NCBI RefSeq assembly: GCF_001418015.1 | Contig: NZ_LIQG01000032.1 | Span: 62,001-126,000, forward strand | Direction of reading: 5' to 3' | DNA: 64,000 nucleotides | Source of the DNA: Lacinutrix mariniflava | GTDB taxonomy: Bacteria; Bacteroidota; Bacteroidia; Flavobacteriales; Flavobacteriaceae | Shown here: positions 35,803-44,809 of the stretch, in pieces | Layout of the letters: every line of letters starts with the position of its first letter | Numbering within the stretch: the first letter of the stretch is position 1 | Program-made: the position numbers and the translations under genes | The notes under the pieces: generated by a model | The model's database searches: none | Told to the model about the DNA's origin: nothing | What the model saw: the letters and a program-made list of their open reading frames with translations, nothing else

Positions 35803-37348
35803 TATTTTTTTTCTTTAACTCGTTACTCCAAAACACACTTTGGTTCCATTGTTTAGCAAACTGACTCTTAAATAAAAATGGTTTCTTATAACCAAAAGCC
35901 TTAAACTGTTTTAAAAACAATAATAATTGATAACCTTGTAATTGTCTTTTTGTATAATAGGTTTGATACAGTAATTGTATTGTTGGCGATGGTTTTGGTT
36001 GTATAACCTCATCTTGCCAAAGCTGTTTTATTTTTGTTCTGTAACCTCCAAAAGGCGCTTTTAAATGCGTTATTTTAAGATTTGGAATAAAAACAACATC
36101 TTCTCCTTTGTGTCTTAATTGCATTCCAAACTCTGAATCTTCACCAAAACCAAACTCGTAAGCTGTATTAAACTGTAAGTTCTTTAAAGCACTAGATTTT
36201 ACAAGACTTGAACCAGAACCAAAAATAGTGGTTTGATGCATCTTAAAATAGGTTTGTTTTTGATGTGGCTGTAAACATAGATAATTTAAAACCGAGATTC
36301 CATTTTTTTTAATAACACTTAAAGAAGCTTCAAAAAAATCAGTATCAAATCGTATATCATCATCTGCTAAAAACGCCCATTCACTTTCAATTTTAGCCAA
36401 TGCGATATTTCTAGCATTACAAACACCTGCTTGTTTTGTAAACTCGTGTTTAATAATAAATGGCCAAGTTTCAGTAATTAAATAATCTAACTCAGAAACA
36501 GAATTTGGTTGTGGATTTTGCTCCACAATAATTACATTTTTTGGCAAATGTGTTTGCTTAGCCAAATCTTTTAAAACGTCGTATAAGTATTTTTTTCTTC
36601 CTATGGTGGGAATAATAACATCTATACTTCCTTCTTTAATTTGCGCTTTTGTAGATTGTATTGTTATTGTTTCCAAATCAACACATTGCCTTAACTGTTT
36701 ATAAAACAAACTTTTAATTAAACTAAAAACAGCTGTTTTTTTCTCATAAATAGCATAACACCAAGCCATAAAAAATACCCAAACCCATTTGTAGTGTTGT
36801 TTTACAAACTTAAATAGTTCGTGTTTTGAGGCTTGCAATTCTTGAATATCTCTAACAGATTGCGTTGTTAGCAATCTTGGATCTGAATAACAAAACAAAC
36901 CTTCTGTTATATTCTGTTTTGCTAAAGACGTTAAAAAATAATCGAAACTTACCTTATAATTTAAACTTGTATTTAGCGCTTGTAAAACCTGTGAATGTAT
37001 ACCGCCAACATAACTACTCATTAGCCAAGTTGGAAAAACAACCTCCTTTTTAGTTTTAAAAAAAAATGAGCGTTCTACATAACCCAATTGTTTTTGAAAA
37101 TAATAAGAATCTGTTGGATTAAAGCTTGCTAAAATACGTTTATGATGAAAAATCTTAGAAAACGAATCTGTTTTTAAATGTGGTACTAAAGCGTTGTAAC
37201 ACCATACTAATAAGCCATCAAAATCACTATTAACAACATTTTGTATGGTTGTAGTAATGTTTTGACCAAGCGTAACCGTTTGAATTGGCTTTAGTGTTTT
37301 ATCTAAAACCGAAGTAACCTTAAAACCATTATGTACTAAAATCAACAT
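35795..37348 (-). CDS. GT2-family glycosyltransferase with N-terminal extension
   Basis: A 517-residue protein. Residues 240-440 are a GT-A domain: IDVIIPTIGRKKYLYDVLKDL, IIVEQNP and the metal-binding FLADDDIRFD near residues 341-350, then EFGFGEDSEFGMQLRHKG. Residues 1-235 form a separate domain that contains VFPTWLMSSYVGG and may be a degenerate second glycosyltransferase domain, but I do not recognise it firmly. Both domains may contribute to one bifunctional enzyme. It overlaps the exostosin-like gene by eight bases. Confidence 0.85.
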   Translation of the reverse strand: MLILVHNGFKVTSVLDKTLKPIQTVTLGQNITTTIQNVVNSDFDGLLVWCYNALVPHLKTDSFSKIFHHKRILASFNPTDSYYFQKQLGYVERSFFFKTKKEVVFPTWLMSSYVGGIHSQVLQALNTSLNYKVSFDYFLTSLAKQNITEGLFCYSDPRLLTTQSVRDIQELQASKHELFKFVKQHYKWVWVFFMAWCYAIYEKKTAVFSLIKSLFYKQLRQCVDLETITIQSTKAQIKEGSIDVIIPTIGRKKYLYDVLKDLAKQTHLPKNVIIVEQNPQPNSVSELDYLITETWPFIIKHEFTKQAGVCNARNIALAKIESEWAFLADDDIRFDTDFFEASLSVIKKNGISVLNYLCLQPHQKQTYFKMHQTTIFGSGSSLVKSSALKNLQFNTAYEFGFGEDSEFGMQLRHKGEDVVFIPNLKITHLKAPFGGYRTKIKQLWQDEVIQPKPSPTIQLLYQTYYTKRQLQGYQLLLFLKQFKAFGYKKPFLFKSQFAKQWNQSVFWSNELKKKNNA

Positions 37349-38308
37349 TTAATCTGTAATGGTTTTAAATGGTGTGTTTCCAACAATAGCAGCGTATTTA
37401 CTAAAACTACTATGATACATTTTACCTACTTTTAAAAAATAAACAGTATCACTTTCTGAAAGCATAAAGAAATCTAATAATGTTTTTAAGTGGCCTTCTA
37501 ACGAAGCATTAGTATCGAAATTATCCATATGAAACGGATTACCTTCTACAAGACAAATAGGTTCTTTCTCTTTTATTGTGTTTAAAAACTTAATACTATC
37601 TGAAAAGCCATAACATTTTGTGTCATTATTTCGCAAAATTGATTGTATTTTTTTCTGTAACTGAAGTATTAGAGCTTCTTTTTCATCCTTAGGTAGCACT
37701 AACGCTGTGGTATCTTTAAAATCTCCCATTAAAGTTGTAAATCGTGTATGAAATGCAATATATTTATCGTTCTCAACACCTTTTAAACTTGACTCTAATA
37801 AGTCTGTTTTTTTAAACAACGCATTAAAACTTGTTCTCCATTTAGATTCTAAATCTGTTGCAGTTATTTCTGGATGAATTTTATTTAAATAATCGATATT
37901 GGCATACACCAAAAAAGTATCGGCTTTAGACTCTTTTATCAGCGTTAACGGATTTACATTAAAATTATTAATAACGTAAACTAACTTTGTGCTTTTAGAA
38001 TTATAAGTTACATCTTCGTCTTTTATTTGCCACTGTACTTTATTAGGCTCTAAAAAAGTATCTAGTGCAAACGGATTATTAAACTGAATAAAAAAATCAT
38101 AATCCAACACTTTTGCAATTTCATAAAAAGACACAATACCTTTTAATCTATCTACCAGTCCTCCATGAGGTATTTGTCCATTAAAACAGATAATAATGCG
38201 TTTTTTATCAAAACGTTTATTACTTTTTTGCTTAGCATGAAAACGTAACAATTTTAATTGTTTCACTTTCTTACCTGCCCTTTTCTTAATGCTTTTTAAA
38301 ATACTCAA
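37349..38308 (-). CDS. Putative O-fucosyltransferase-like GT-B protein
   Basis: A 319-residue protein. Residues 49-58 read GGLVDRLKGI, the sugar-nucleotide-binding loop pattern of the alpha-1,2-, alpha-1,6- and protein O-fucosyltransferase superfamily. A later FHTRF near 190 and the C-terminal block SFSKYAAIVGNTPFKTI fit the same fold. It may use GDP-fucose made by gmd/fcl in this locus, but the assignment rests on short motifs. It is one base from the next gene. Confidence 0.6.
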   Translation of the reverse strand: MSILKSIKKRAGKKVKQLKLLRFHAKQKSNKRFDKKRIIICFNGQIPHGGLVDRLKGIVSFYEIAKVLDYDFFIQFNNPFALDTFLEPNKVQWQIKDEDVTYNSKSTKLVYVINNFNVNPLTLIKESKADTFLVYANIDYLNKIHPEITATDLESKWRTSFNALFKKTDLLESSLKGVENDKYIAFHTRFTTLMGDFKDTTALVLPKDEKEALILQLQKKIQSILRNNDTKCYGFSDSIKFLNTIKEKEPICLVEGNPFHMDNFDTNASLEGHLKTLLDFFMLSESDTVYFLKVGKMYHSSFSKYAAIVGNTPFKTITD

Positions 38309-38311
38309 CGT

Positions 38312-39463
38312 TTATTGTTTATCTATTATTTGCGTATAATATGCTATATTTTTATCGGCTTGTTTATCAATATTAAAATCGTTTTCAACTTTTAACCGTG
38401 CTGCTTTTCCTATACTTTTACACAAGGCTTTATCATTTAAAAGCAGATTGATTTTTTCTGCATACAACTCTATATTTTTCGGATGCACCAAATAACCATT
38501 TACACCATTATCTATTAACTCTTGTGCCCAACCAATATTTGTATTTACAACAGGTTTTTGTAACGCCATAGATTCTATGGTAACCATGCCCAAAGTTTCT
38601 GCAAACGATGGAAAGACACAAATATGTGCTTGTTCTATTTGTGTTTTTACTTCGGTATAAGGTATTTTACCAATATAACTTACTTTGTTTTTTGCTGTTT
38701 TAGAAAATAAACCTTCCATTAACTTGTAAGTAGATGTACTTCCTGTTTTAATATCAGGCGCATCTGCTCCTATTAATATTAATTTAGCTTCCGGATTAGC
38801 TTCTACTACTTTATTAAAAATTTCAGCTAATTCTAAAACACCTTTTTTTCTAATAATTGTACCAATATAAAGAATGGTATTGGCATTATATTGCTCTACC
38901 GTTTTATTAATAAAATGCTCTAATTGTAAACCATAATGTATAGTTTTAATTTTATTTTTATCTAAACCAAAAATCTTTTGTGTTTCTAAACCTGCAAATG
39001 TTGTTGGAGCAATATAAGCTACTGCTCTTTTTAAGGCCTTTTTCTCGAATACAAAGTTTTTAAATTTTTGTTTTCTTTTATCTAATTTACAGAAGTATGC
39101 ATCACTTCCATGAAACCTAATAACTAAAGGAACTTTAAACCTAATAAAGGCAGTAATCCCTGTCCAATCGGGTGCTTCCAGTAAATCAATACTATTATTT
39201 TTCACAACAGTATTAATATAATATTGCAAGTGTTTTCTGTATAAATACCACCCAAATACTCGATACGTTCTCTTTTGTATTAAATGTATAGTAACACCTT
39301 GATCTTCTATAATTACATTTTTATTTTGATGGTAAACAAACACAGTAACCTGTACACCTTTTTTCACTAAAGTAATTGCTAAATTTTTTACGCTAGTCGC
39401 GATACCCGCAGCATGTAATACTTTTGGGTGTGGATATTCTGATGTTATTAAACCTATGTGCAT
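38312..39463 (-). CDS. GT4-family glycosyltransferase
   Basis: A 383-residue GT-B enzyme. The N terminus has the acceptor-side loop LITSEYPHPKVLHAAGIATSVKNLA. The donor half has LYIGTIIRKKGVLELAEIF near residues 197-215 and the EX7E block SFAETLGMVTIESMALQKPVVNT near 279-301. It resembles mannosyl- or glucosyltransferases of O-antigen clusters. Specificity unknown. Confidence 0.92.
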   Translation of the reverse strand: MHIGLITSEYPHPKVLHAAGIATSVKNLAITLVKKGVQVTVFVYHQNKNVIIEDQGVTIHLIQKRTYRVFGWYLYRKHLQYYINTVVKNNSIDLLEAPDWTGITAFIRFKVPLVIRFHGSDAYFCKLDKRKQKFKNFVFEKKALKRAVAYIAPTTFAGLETQKIFGLDKNKIKTIHYGLQLEHFINKTVEQYNANTILYIGTIIRKKGVLELAEIFNKVVEANPEAKLILIGADAPDIKTGSTSTYKLMEGLFSKTAKNKVSYIGKIPYTEVKTQIEQAHICVFPSFAETLGMVTIESMALQKPVVNTNIGWAQELIDNGVNGYLVHPKNIELYAEKINLLLNDKALCKSIGKAARLKVENDFNIDKQADKNIAYYTQIIDKQ

Positions 39464-39464
39464 G

Positions 39465-40556
39465 TTAATTTACGGCATCGCCATTTAGTTTTAGTATAAT
39501 ACGTTTTCCTAAATTCATAAAAGGTTTTTCAACCAAAGTAAATGTAGCATATGAAATAATAACAGTAAAAAACAAAACGATTAAGAATCTAATTAATAAA
39601 TTTATCAAGGAGTCTACTTGCGTAGTTATTTCAAAATAATCTACTAAATTATATTTTTTTAACCAAAACAAAACCGCAAAGTGTACCAAATATGCACTAT
39701 AACTTATTTTCCCTATAAATTGAGTTATTTTATTTACAAAAAATAGAAAAGGATATTTAGCTATAAAACAAATAAAGATTAAAAAAAACACACTAATTAA
39801 TATGTGCCCAGGAATGTACTGTTTCAATAAAAACTGACTTAAAAACATCAAGCTAATTAATATAATATTTAATGTAGATAATGTTTTTTGTTTTTCAATA
39901 ACAATATAATAAGCAATCATTCCTAAACCGAAAACAGGAAGTTGACTAGGGAAAAATAGGAATAAAAATTCTTCCCATAATCTTGAAGATGAAATTAATG
40001 GATTCCCAACTAAAAAGAATTTAATAAGAAACAAAAAGAGAAGGCTTAATATTGTAAAGTTTAAAGCCGAACTTAATGATTTTATTCTAAGCATGAGAAT
40101 AGGAAACAAGGCGTAAAAAAACATTTCTACGGTTATAGACCAACCGCCAGGAACTAGGCTTGTTATCCAATATGGGTTAACACCATGCACAAATAAAATA
40201 TTTGCCAAAATATTACTGAATGTTATTTCTGACACATCAGCTAACCAATATCTTGGACCTAGACCATTTTGAAAAATATAATATACTATTCCTAAATAAT
40301 ACATTGGAGCTATTCTAAAAAAGCGACGAATAAAAAAATTCCTAGTAGCTTGTTTTTCTTTACCTTTTCTATAATTATATGATAATAGTAAAGTAAAAGC
40401 GCTTGCCATATAAAAAAGTTGAACACCTCTTGCTCCTTGACCTAAAACTAATCCTATTGTACTATTATATAAACTTTTACCATATTGCGAGGTATGCACT
40501 ATAATCACCATAATTATTGCAATTCCTCTTAATGCATCTATGTATTTTAGTTTCAT
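39465..40556 (-). CDS. OafA/YrhL-type acyltransferase (acyltransferase 3)
   Basis: A 363-residue membrane protein with about ten membrane helices, matching the acyltransferase-3 family that O-acylates sugars. IDALRGIAIIMVIIVHTSQ near residues 5-23 contains the conserved R and H, and IRRFFRIAPMYYL near 75-87 is the second family block. The nearby plus-strand gene at 47819 is a close paralogue. There is no periplasmic SGNH domain. The acyl group is probably acetyl. Confidence 0.92.
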   Translation of the reverse strand: MKLKYIDALRGIAIIMVIIVHTSQYGKSLYNSTIGLVLGQGARGVQLFYMASAFTLLLSYNYRKGKEKQATRNFFIRRFFRIAPMYYLGIVYYIFQNGLGPRYWLADVSEITFSNILANILFVHGVNPYWITSLVPGGWSITVEMFFYALFPILMLRIKSLSSALNFTILSLLFLFLIKFFLVGNPLISSSRLWEEFLFLFFPSQLPVFGLGMIAYYIVIEKQKTLSTLNIILISLMFLSQFLLKQYIPGHILISVFFLIFICFIAKYPFLFFVNKITQFIGKISYSAYLVHFAVLFWLKKYNLVDYFEITTQVDSLINLLIRFLIVLFFTVIISYATFTLVEKPFMNLGKRIILKLNGDAVN

Positions 40557-40573
40557 CTATAAAATAGTAAGTA

Positions 40574-41248
40574 CTAAAGTCTCTCAAGACTAATTTCGAT
40601 ACACTTAGGTTGCCCGTTTAAAAAACCTCCTGCAGGATTAATGTTTAAGTGTACCATTTTAAAATTACTACTACAATCCTTTAAGAAATTCAAAACCAAT
40701 TCGTGTTTTTCATCTAAATCATGAAACTCGAAAACCATAGCTTTAAACGCTTTTTGGTTATTTACTATTTCATCGATAAGATCATACTCACCTCCTTCTA
40801 TATCTAATTTTAAAAGTATGTTTTTTTCTATCTTAAAATTTGTTTTCAATAAACTAAAAATAGACTGCTCTTTATTTAACCATAATTTTAAATGCGTACA
40901 ACGTTCTGTTCTCACCAAATAATTAAATAATAGGGCATTAAAAATATATCTTATTTTATCTCTTTTCTTGAAAAATAGTCTTGCAAAACCTTTGATTAAA
41001 AGTTTAGATCCTGAAATAGTAGGATCCACCATTACTATTTTAATATTTGGATTAAAACGAAACGCATCGTATTCAAACTCTAGGTTTGAAGAAATACCGC
41101 CACTAAACAATACTTCTGCATTTTTAAGTGTTTTTGGTTTTAAAAAGTAGCCGCCATCTTCAATACTTCCAAATCTAAATAAATCTTGATCTTCAACTAG
41201 AAAATCATTTTTCAATTTTTGATAATAATCAACTGTATTGTTTTTCAT
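40574..41248 (-). CDS. FkbM-family methyltransferase
   Basis: A 224-residue SAM-dependent enzyme. The FkbM signature LLKLDIEGGEYDLIDEI is near residues 143-159. The SAM-binding part, around VLFSGGISSNLEFEYDAF and IVMVDPT near 60-85, is less regular than in classical methyltransferases. The product is likely an O-methylated sugar in the glycan. It is 17 bases from the acyltransferase gene and seven from the GT39-like gene. Confidence 0.83.
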   Translation of the reverse strand: MKNNTVDYYQKLKNDFLVEDQDLFRFGSIEDGGYFLKPKTLKNAEVLFSGGISSNLEFEYDAFRFNPNIKIVMVDPTISGSKLLIKGFARLFFKKRDKIRYIFNALLFNYLVRTERCTHLKLWLNKEQSIFSLLKTNFKIEKNILLKLDIEGGEYDLIDEIVNNQKAFKAMVFEFHDLDEKHELVLNFLKDCSSNFKMVHLNINPAGGFLNGQPKCIEISLERL

Positions 41249-41255
41249 TTAATTA

Positions 41256-42679
41256 TTATTTTAAAATTCTATACACATTATAACCTCCTATATTTACCTC
41301 TAAACCAATTTTATTGTTTTTTACAAACTCTAAAACCTTCACATTCTCTTTAGCTGTCTTATTTGGTCTCATTTTATTGTAAACTCTTGAAACTAGATAA
41401 TTAGATTTATTAAAAGAATTATCTAGTTTATACAAATGAATGTTTCCAATAAAATAATTATCTGTAAAAATATTAAAATTATCAATAGCCTTCTTCGTAT
41501 TCTCTGTCAAGTAAATTGAACTTTCATTTTTCGAATTAATATAGTTATAAACAGACATTACATCATTTTCTTTATAAGAAATATAAGAAAGGTAAGTAGA
41601 AAATAATATTACAGAAAACGTAATACTAACTCCTCTAATATTAATTTGTGATTTCCTGACTAAAAAACTTAAAGAAGAAGTTAATAGTAATATAAAAGGT
41701 ATAATTAAATACAGATATAACCTATCTGATAACGGGTAAAAATGAAAAATATTTAGCACTAAGTGTACAAGAAATATACAAAAACATAATATAATTTCAT
41801 TTTTAAATTCAATTTCTTCTTTTTTTAATAATTGATAAAAAAATGTATTAAAACTTAGCAAGAATAAAAGTATTGCTAAAATTATATTCATTGAATAGAA
41901 GTAAGACCAAAACCCATGTAACTGAAAAAACCAATATTTAAAAAATGAAGAATCGAATGGCATAAATGAACCAGACCAATACAATCTCATATACTCTTTA
42001 AGGTCTGAAGCTCCCGGCTGAGACATAAACCATACAAAGTAAAAAACATAAGGAAATAAACTTAAAATTAACAAATAATTCATCTTTAAGAATACCATGA
42101 TTCTATTTGGTAAACTTTTTAAAGATTTATAAAACTGCGAAATGAATATAAATAATAACAATCCTACACAAGCGAATATTGCCACATTAGACAGAAAGCT
42201 CCATATTAAAAAAAAAAATGGTGCTGCTTTTTTGAATTTGTTTGATTTGAAATATGTAATCAATACTACAATTCCAAATAAATCAAAAGGATATTGTTTT
42301 AAGGATAACGAATGATATATTACATATGGATTGAATAATAATATTGTAAAAGGAACTAAAAGAATAATGTTGTATGCTTTTTTTTTATAAACTTAAGAAA
42401 CACAATCACTACTAAAATTGAAATAAAAAATGAAACAAGTTTAAAACCAATCCAATTTGGAATAGGCAAATTGCTAATAAACTTTTGAAGCCATAAGAAT
42501 AAAGGAGGAGCGCTTTGTCCTCTACTCATAGGTTGTAATAATTGACTGTAATTTAATTCTTTTATATTGAGACCTAAGGAAATTTCATCTCCATTAAAAG
42601 AAGGAATTAAGAATTGATAATAAAACCTATATAAAACACCTGCAAAACATAGAATATAAAAAACTATTCTGTTTTTCAT
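41256..42679 (-). pseudogene. GT39/ArnT-like membrane glycosyltransferase, frameshifted
   Basis: Two pieces of one gene: 42679-42356 gives 107 residues and stops, while 42263-41256 gives 335 residues from a TTG. Translating the minus strand between them in the second frame gives an uninterrupted AYNIILLVPFTILLFNPYVI join, so one frameshift separates them. It lies in an A9 run (T9 at 42378-42386 on the plus strand); A10 or A7 would restore a protein of about 474 residues. That product has GT-C topology: the acidic FNGDEISLGLNI near residue 30 and about ten membrane helices. A second run, T11 in the coding strand (42208-42218), lies downstream. Its start overlaps the upstream GT2 gene by four bases (ATGA). 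Phase variation, recent mutation or sequencing error are all possible. Confidence 0.85.
42378..42386. repeat. Homopolymer T9 (A9 in coding strand) at the frameshift
   Basis: Nine T on the plus strand inside the GT39-like gene. The reading frame is broken exactly here, and one base more (or two fewer) would restore it. Confidence 0.95.
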
Positions 42680-43392
42680 GAAAATTTATATTTAAGAATA
42701 CAATAAATGGCTCTAAAACCATCTTTCCAGCCAATTTTTTTACCTTCTTCATAAGTTCTTCCATAATAAGAAATTCCGACTTCATACACTCTAATATTCT
42801 TTATTCTGGCTATCTTCGCAGTTACTTCTGGTTCAAAACCAAATCTTTTCTCTTTTAAATTTAATGATTGTATAATTTTAGTATTAAATAATTTATAACA
42901 CGTCTCCATATCTGTTAAATTTAAATTCGTCATTAAATTAGATAAAAAAGTTAAAAACTTATTTCCTAATGTGTGCCAAAAAAACAAAACTCTATGTGGT
43001 TTCCCTCCCATAAACCTAGTGCCATATACTACATCAGCAAAACCATCTAAAACAGGCTTCAATAAAATATTATATTCTTCTGGATCGTATTCTAAATCGG
43101 CATCTTGGATTATTAAATAGTCTCCTGTTGCTTTTTTTATCCCAGAATGTAAAGCAGCTCCTTTACCCTTATTTTTCTCGTGCTCGTAGTATTTTATATC
43201 TAATTCCTTATTTGATTCAATATATTTTTTTACAGATGCATTCGTATTATCCGTTGAACAGTCATTAACAATAATAACCTCCTTTTTAATGTTATTGAGT
43301 AATTTTACCTGTTTAATTTTATTGAGAATTAGATGAATTGTATTTCCTTCATTAAAAACAGGGACTACTATTGTTAGTTTTTTAATTTCCAT
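42676..43392 (-). CDS. GT2 polyprenyl-phosphate hexosyltransferase (DPM1-like)
   Basis: A 238-residue GT-A enzyme of the dolichol-phosphate mannose synthase type. TIVVPVFNEGNTIHLILNKI opens the fold, IIVNDCSTDNT follows, and the metal site is IIQDADLEYDPEE near residues 92-104. GTRFMGGKPHRV near 123 is the family block. It is soluble or peripheral, with no C-terminal helices. It probably loads a sugar on polyprenyl phosphate for use by the adjacent GT-C enzyme (GT39-like), an arrangement supported by the ATGA overlap of the two genes. Confidence 0.93.
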   Translation of the reverse strand: MEIKKLTIVVPVFNEGNTIHLILNKIKQVKLLNNIKKEVIIVNDCSTDNTNASVKKYIESNKELDIKYYEHEKNKGKGAALHSGIKKATGDYLIIQDADLEYDPEEYNILLKPVLDGFADVVYGTRFMGGKPHRVLFFWHTLGNKFLTFLSNLMTNLNLTDMETCYKLFNTKIIQSLNLKEKRFGFEPEVTAKIARIKNIRVYEVGISYYGRTYEEGKKIGWKDGFRAIYCILKYKFS

Positions 43393-43411
43393 ATCGATTA
43401 GGTAAATCCTA

Positions 43412-44809
43412 TTATTTTATTAGTAAATTATTGATAGCGGTCCAAATGTTTTGAGATGCTTGTGTTGGTGTTTTACCAGCCACAATTTCAAACCATTTTA
43501 AACCTTCATTCACATTAGAAACTTCACCATCTAATATATTTTTCACTATTCTTTCCAAATCCTTTTTACCTGTGCAAAACACAGCAGCTTCTTGGCTTGG
43601 CATAGATCTAAAATGAACGTATTTATAATTCTGTCCAATATCACGAATACCTTTTTTAAGTTGTGGCTGTTCGTAATTATAGTAAATACATGGTTTTTTA
43701 TGAGCCACAAAATCGAAAACGGTAGAGGAGCATACATTGGTTACAAACTCGCTATGTTCGCACACATTATATAATAGTTTAAAATCTTCTTTTGCTGGTA
43801 ATATTTGATTCCATTGGTTGCCAACAGGTTTCCAAATTGGGTCTATTACTTCAATAATATCTTTATTCGCTTCAATTACCGCTTGGTATCTCTTGGTGAA
43901 ATCTACAGGACATTTACGGTAAATAATGGCTAAATTTTCTCCTTTTCTATTTAAACTTCGCACGGCATGTGCCAAATCTTCTAAATAATATTGGTCTAAA
44001 GGCGATGTGGTTTCATCGTCTCCAGAATAACAGATATACTTTTTATTGACATCTAAATTATATTCTTTAAAAAAAACATCTCGAGATTGCTTTAAACTGT
44101 CATCAAAATGCGGTTCGAACTGTGGTGTTCCAGTAACTATAACTTGATTTTCTTTTACAAATGGATAGTATTTAAGCATTTCTGCTTTCATTAAATCACT
44201 CCACACAAAATAATAATCGGTTTCAACCACTTGCATGGCTTTGGGTACATTATCCCAAGAATAAACAAAAGCGACTGTTGGTATACCTAAATCTTTAGCC
44301 GCTAATAATGCGCTAATAGATTGTGTAGCACGTTGCGTTGTACAAAAAACAAGATCTGGCTTATGCTGTTCTAGCTGTGCTTTACAATATTTGTATTTTG
44401 ATGTTGATCGCTCTAGAGCATTGATTTTATCTCTAAGTTTTACGATTCCTTTTTCTGAAGAATGTAAACCGACAAGACATTTTGTATATATTGTTTTAAA
44501 ACCATTTTTCAAGCCTTTATAACTAAACGGAAACTTATAAGTAGAATAAACTGCGTCATTAAATTTGTCTCGCGATACATTTAATTCGGCTCGTTTTCTT
44601 GCTCTTGTATATACAGGTAATAATTTGTGAGCGGCATGATCTTCAATCTTAACTTCATTAAAACCAAGATTATCTTTTAAAGAAAAAACGGTATTATTCC
44701 AATAGGTAATATCGAAATCCATTTCTTCTCCAATTTTTTTAAAATTGGTAAATGCGAAGTTTCTCAAGCCTACGCCATCCGGAAAAAAAACGAATACTTT
44801 TTTAGACAT
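43412..44809 (-). CDS. GT-B-like glycosyltransferase of unknown donor
   Basis: A 465-residue soluble protein. The start MSKKVFVFFPDGVGLRNFA and the central KDLGIPTVAFVYSWDNVPKAM with FVWSDLMKAEMLKYYPF near 175-215 suggest the two-domain GT-B fold of capsule-type transferases related to the TagF/CDP-glycerol and UDP-glycosyltransferase groups. A second block, TNVCSSTVFDFVAHKKPCIYYNYEQP near residues 355-380, is a donor-side loop. It lies in the nonulosonate group, four genes in tight order, and is a candidate for using the CMP-sugar made there. That is inference only. Confidence 0.6.
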   Translation of the reverse strand: MSKKVFVFFPDGVGLRNFAFTNFKKIGEEMDFDITYWNNTVFSLKDNLGFNEVKIEDHAAHKLLPVYTRARKRAELNVSRDKFNDAVYSTYKFPFSYKGLKNGFKTIYTKCLVGLHSSEKGIVKLRDKINALERSTSKYKYCKAQLEQHKPDLVFCTTQRATQSISALLAAKDLGIPTVAFVYSWDNVPKAMQVVETDYYFVWSDLMKAEMLKYYPFVKENQVIVTGTPQFEPHFDDSLKQSRDVFFKEYNLDVNKKYICYSGDDETTSPLDQYYLEDLAHAVRSLNRKGENLAIIYRKCPVDFTKRYQAVIEANKDIIEVIDPIWKPVGNQWNQILPAKEDFKLLYNVCEHSEFVTNVCSSTVFDFVAHKKPCIYYNYEQPQLKKGIRDIGQNYKYVHFRSMPSQEAAVFCTGKKDLERIVKNILDGEVSNVNEGLKWFEIVAGKTPTQASQNIWTAINNLLIK

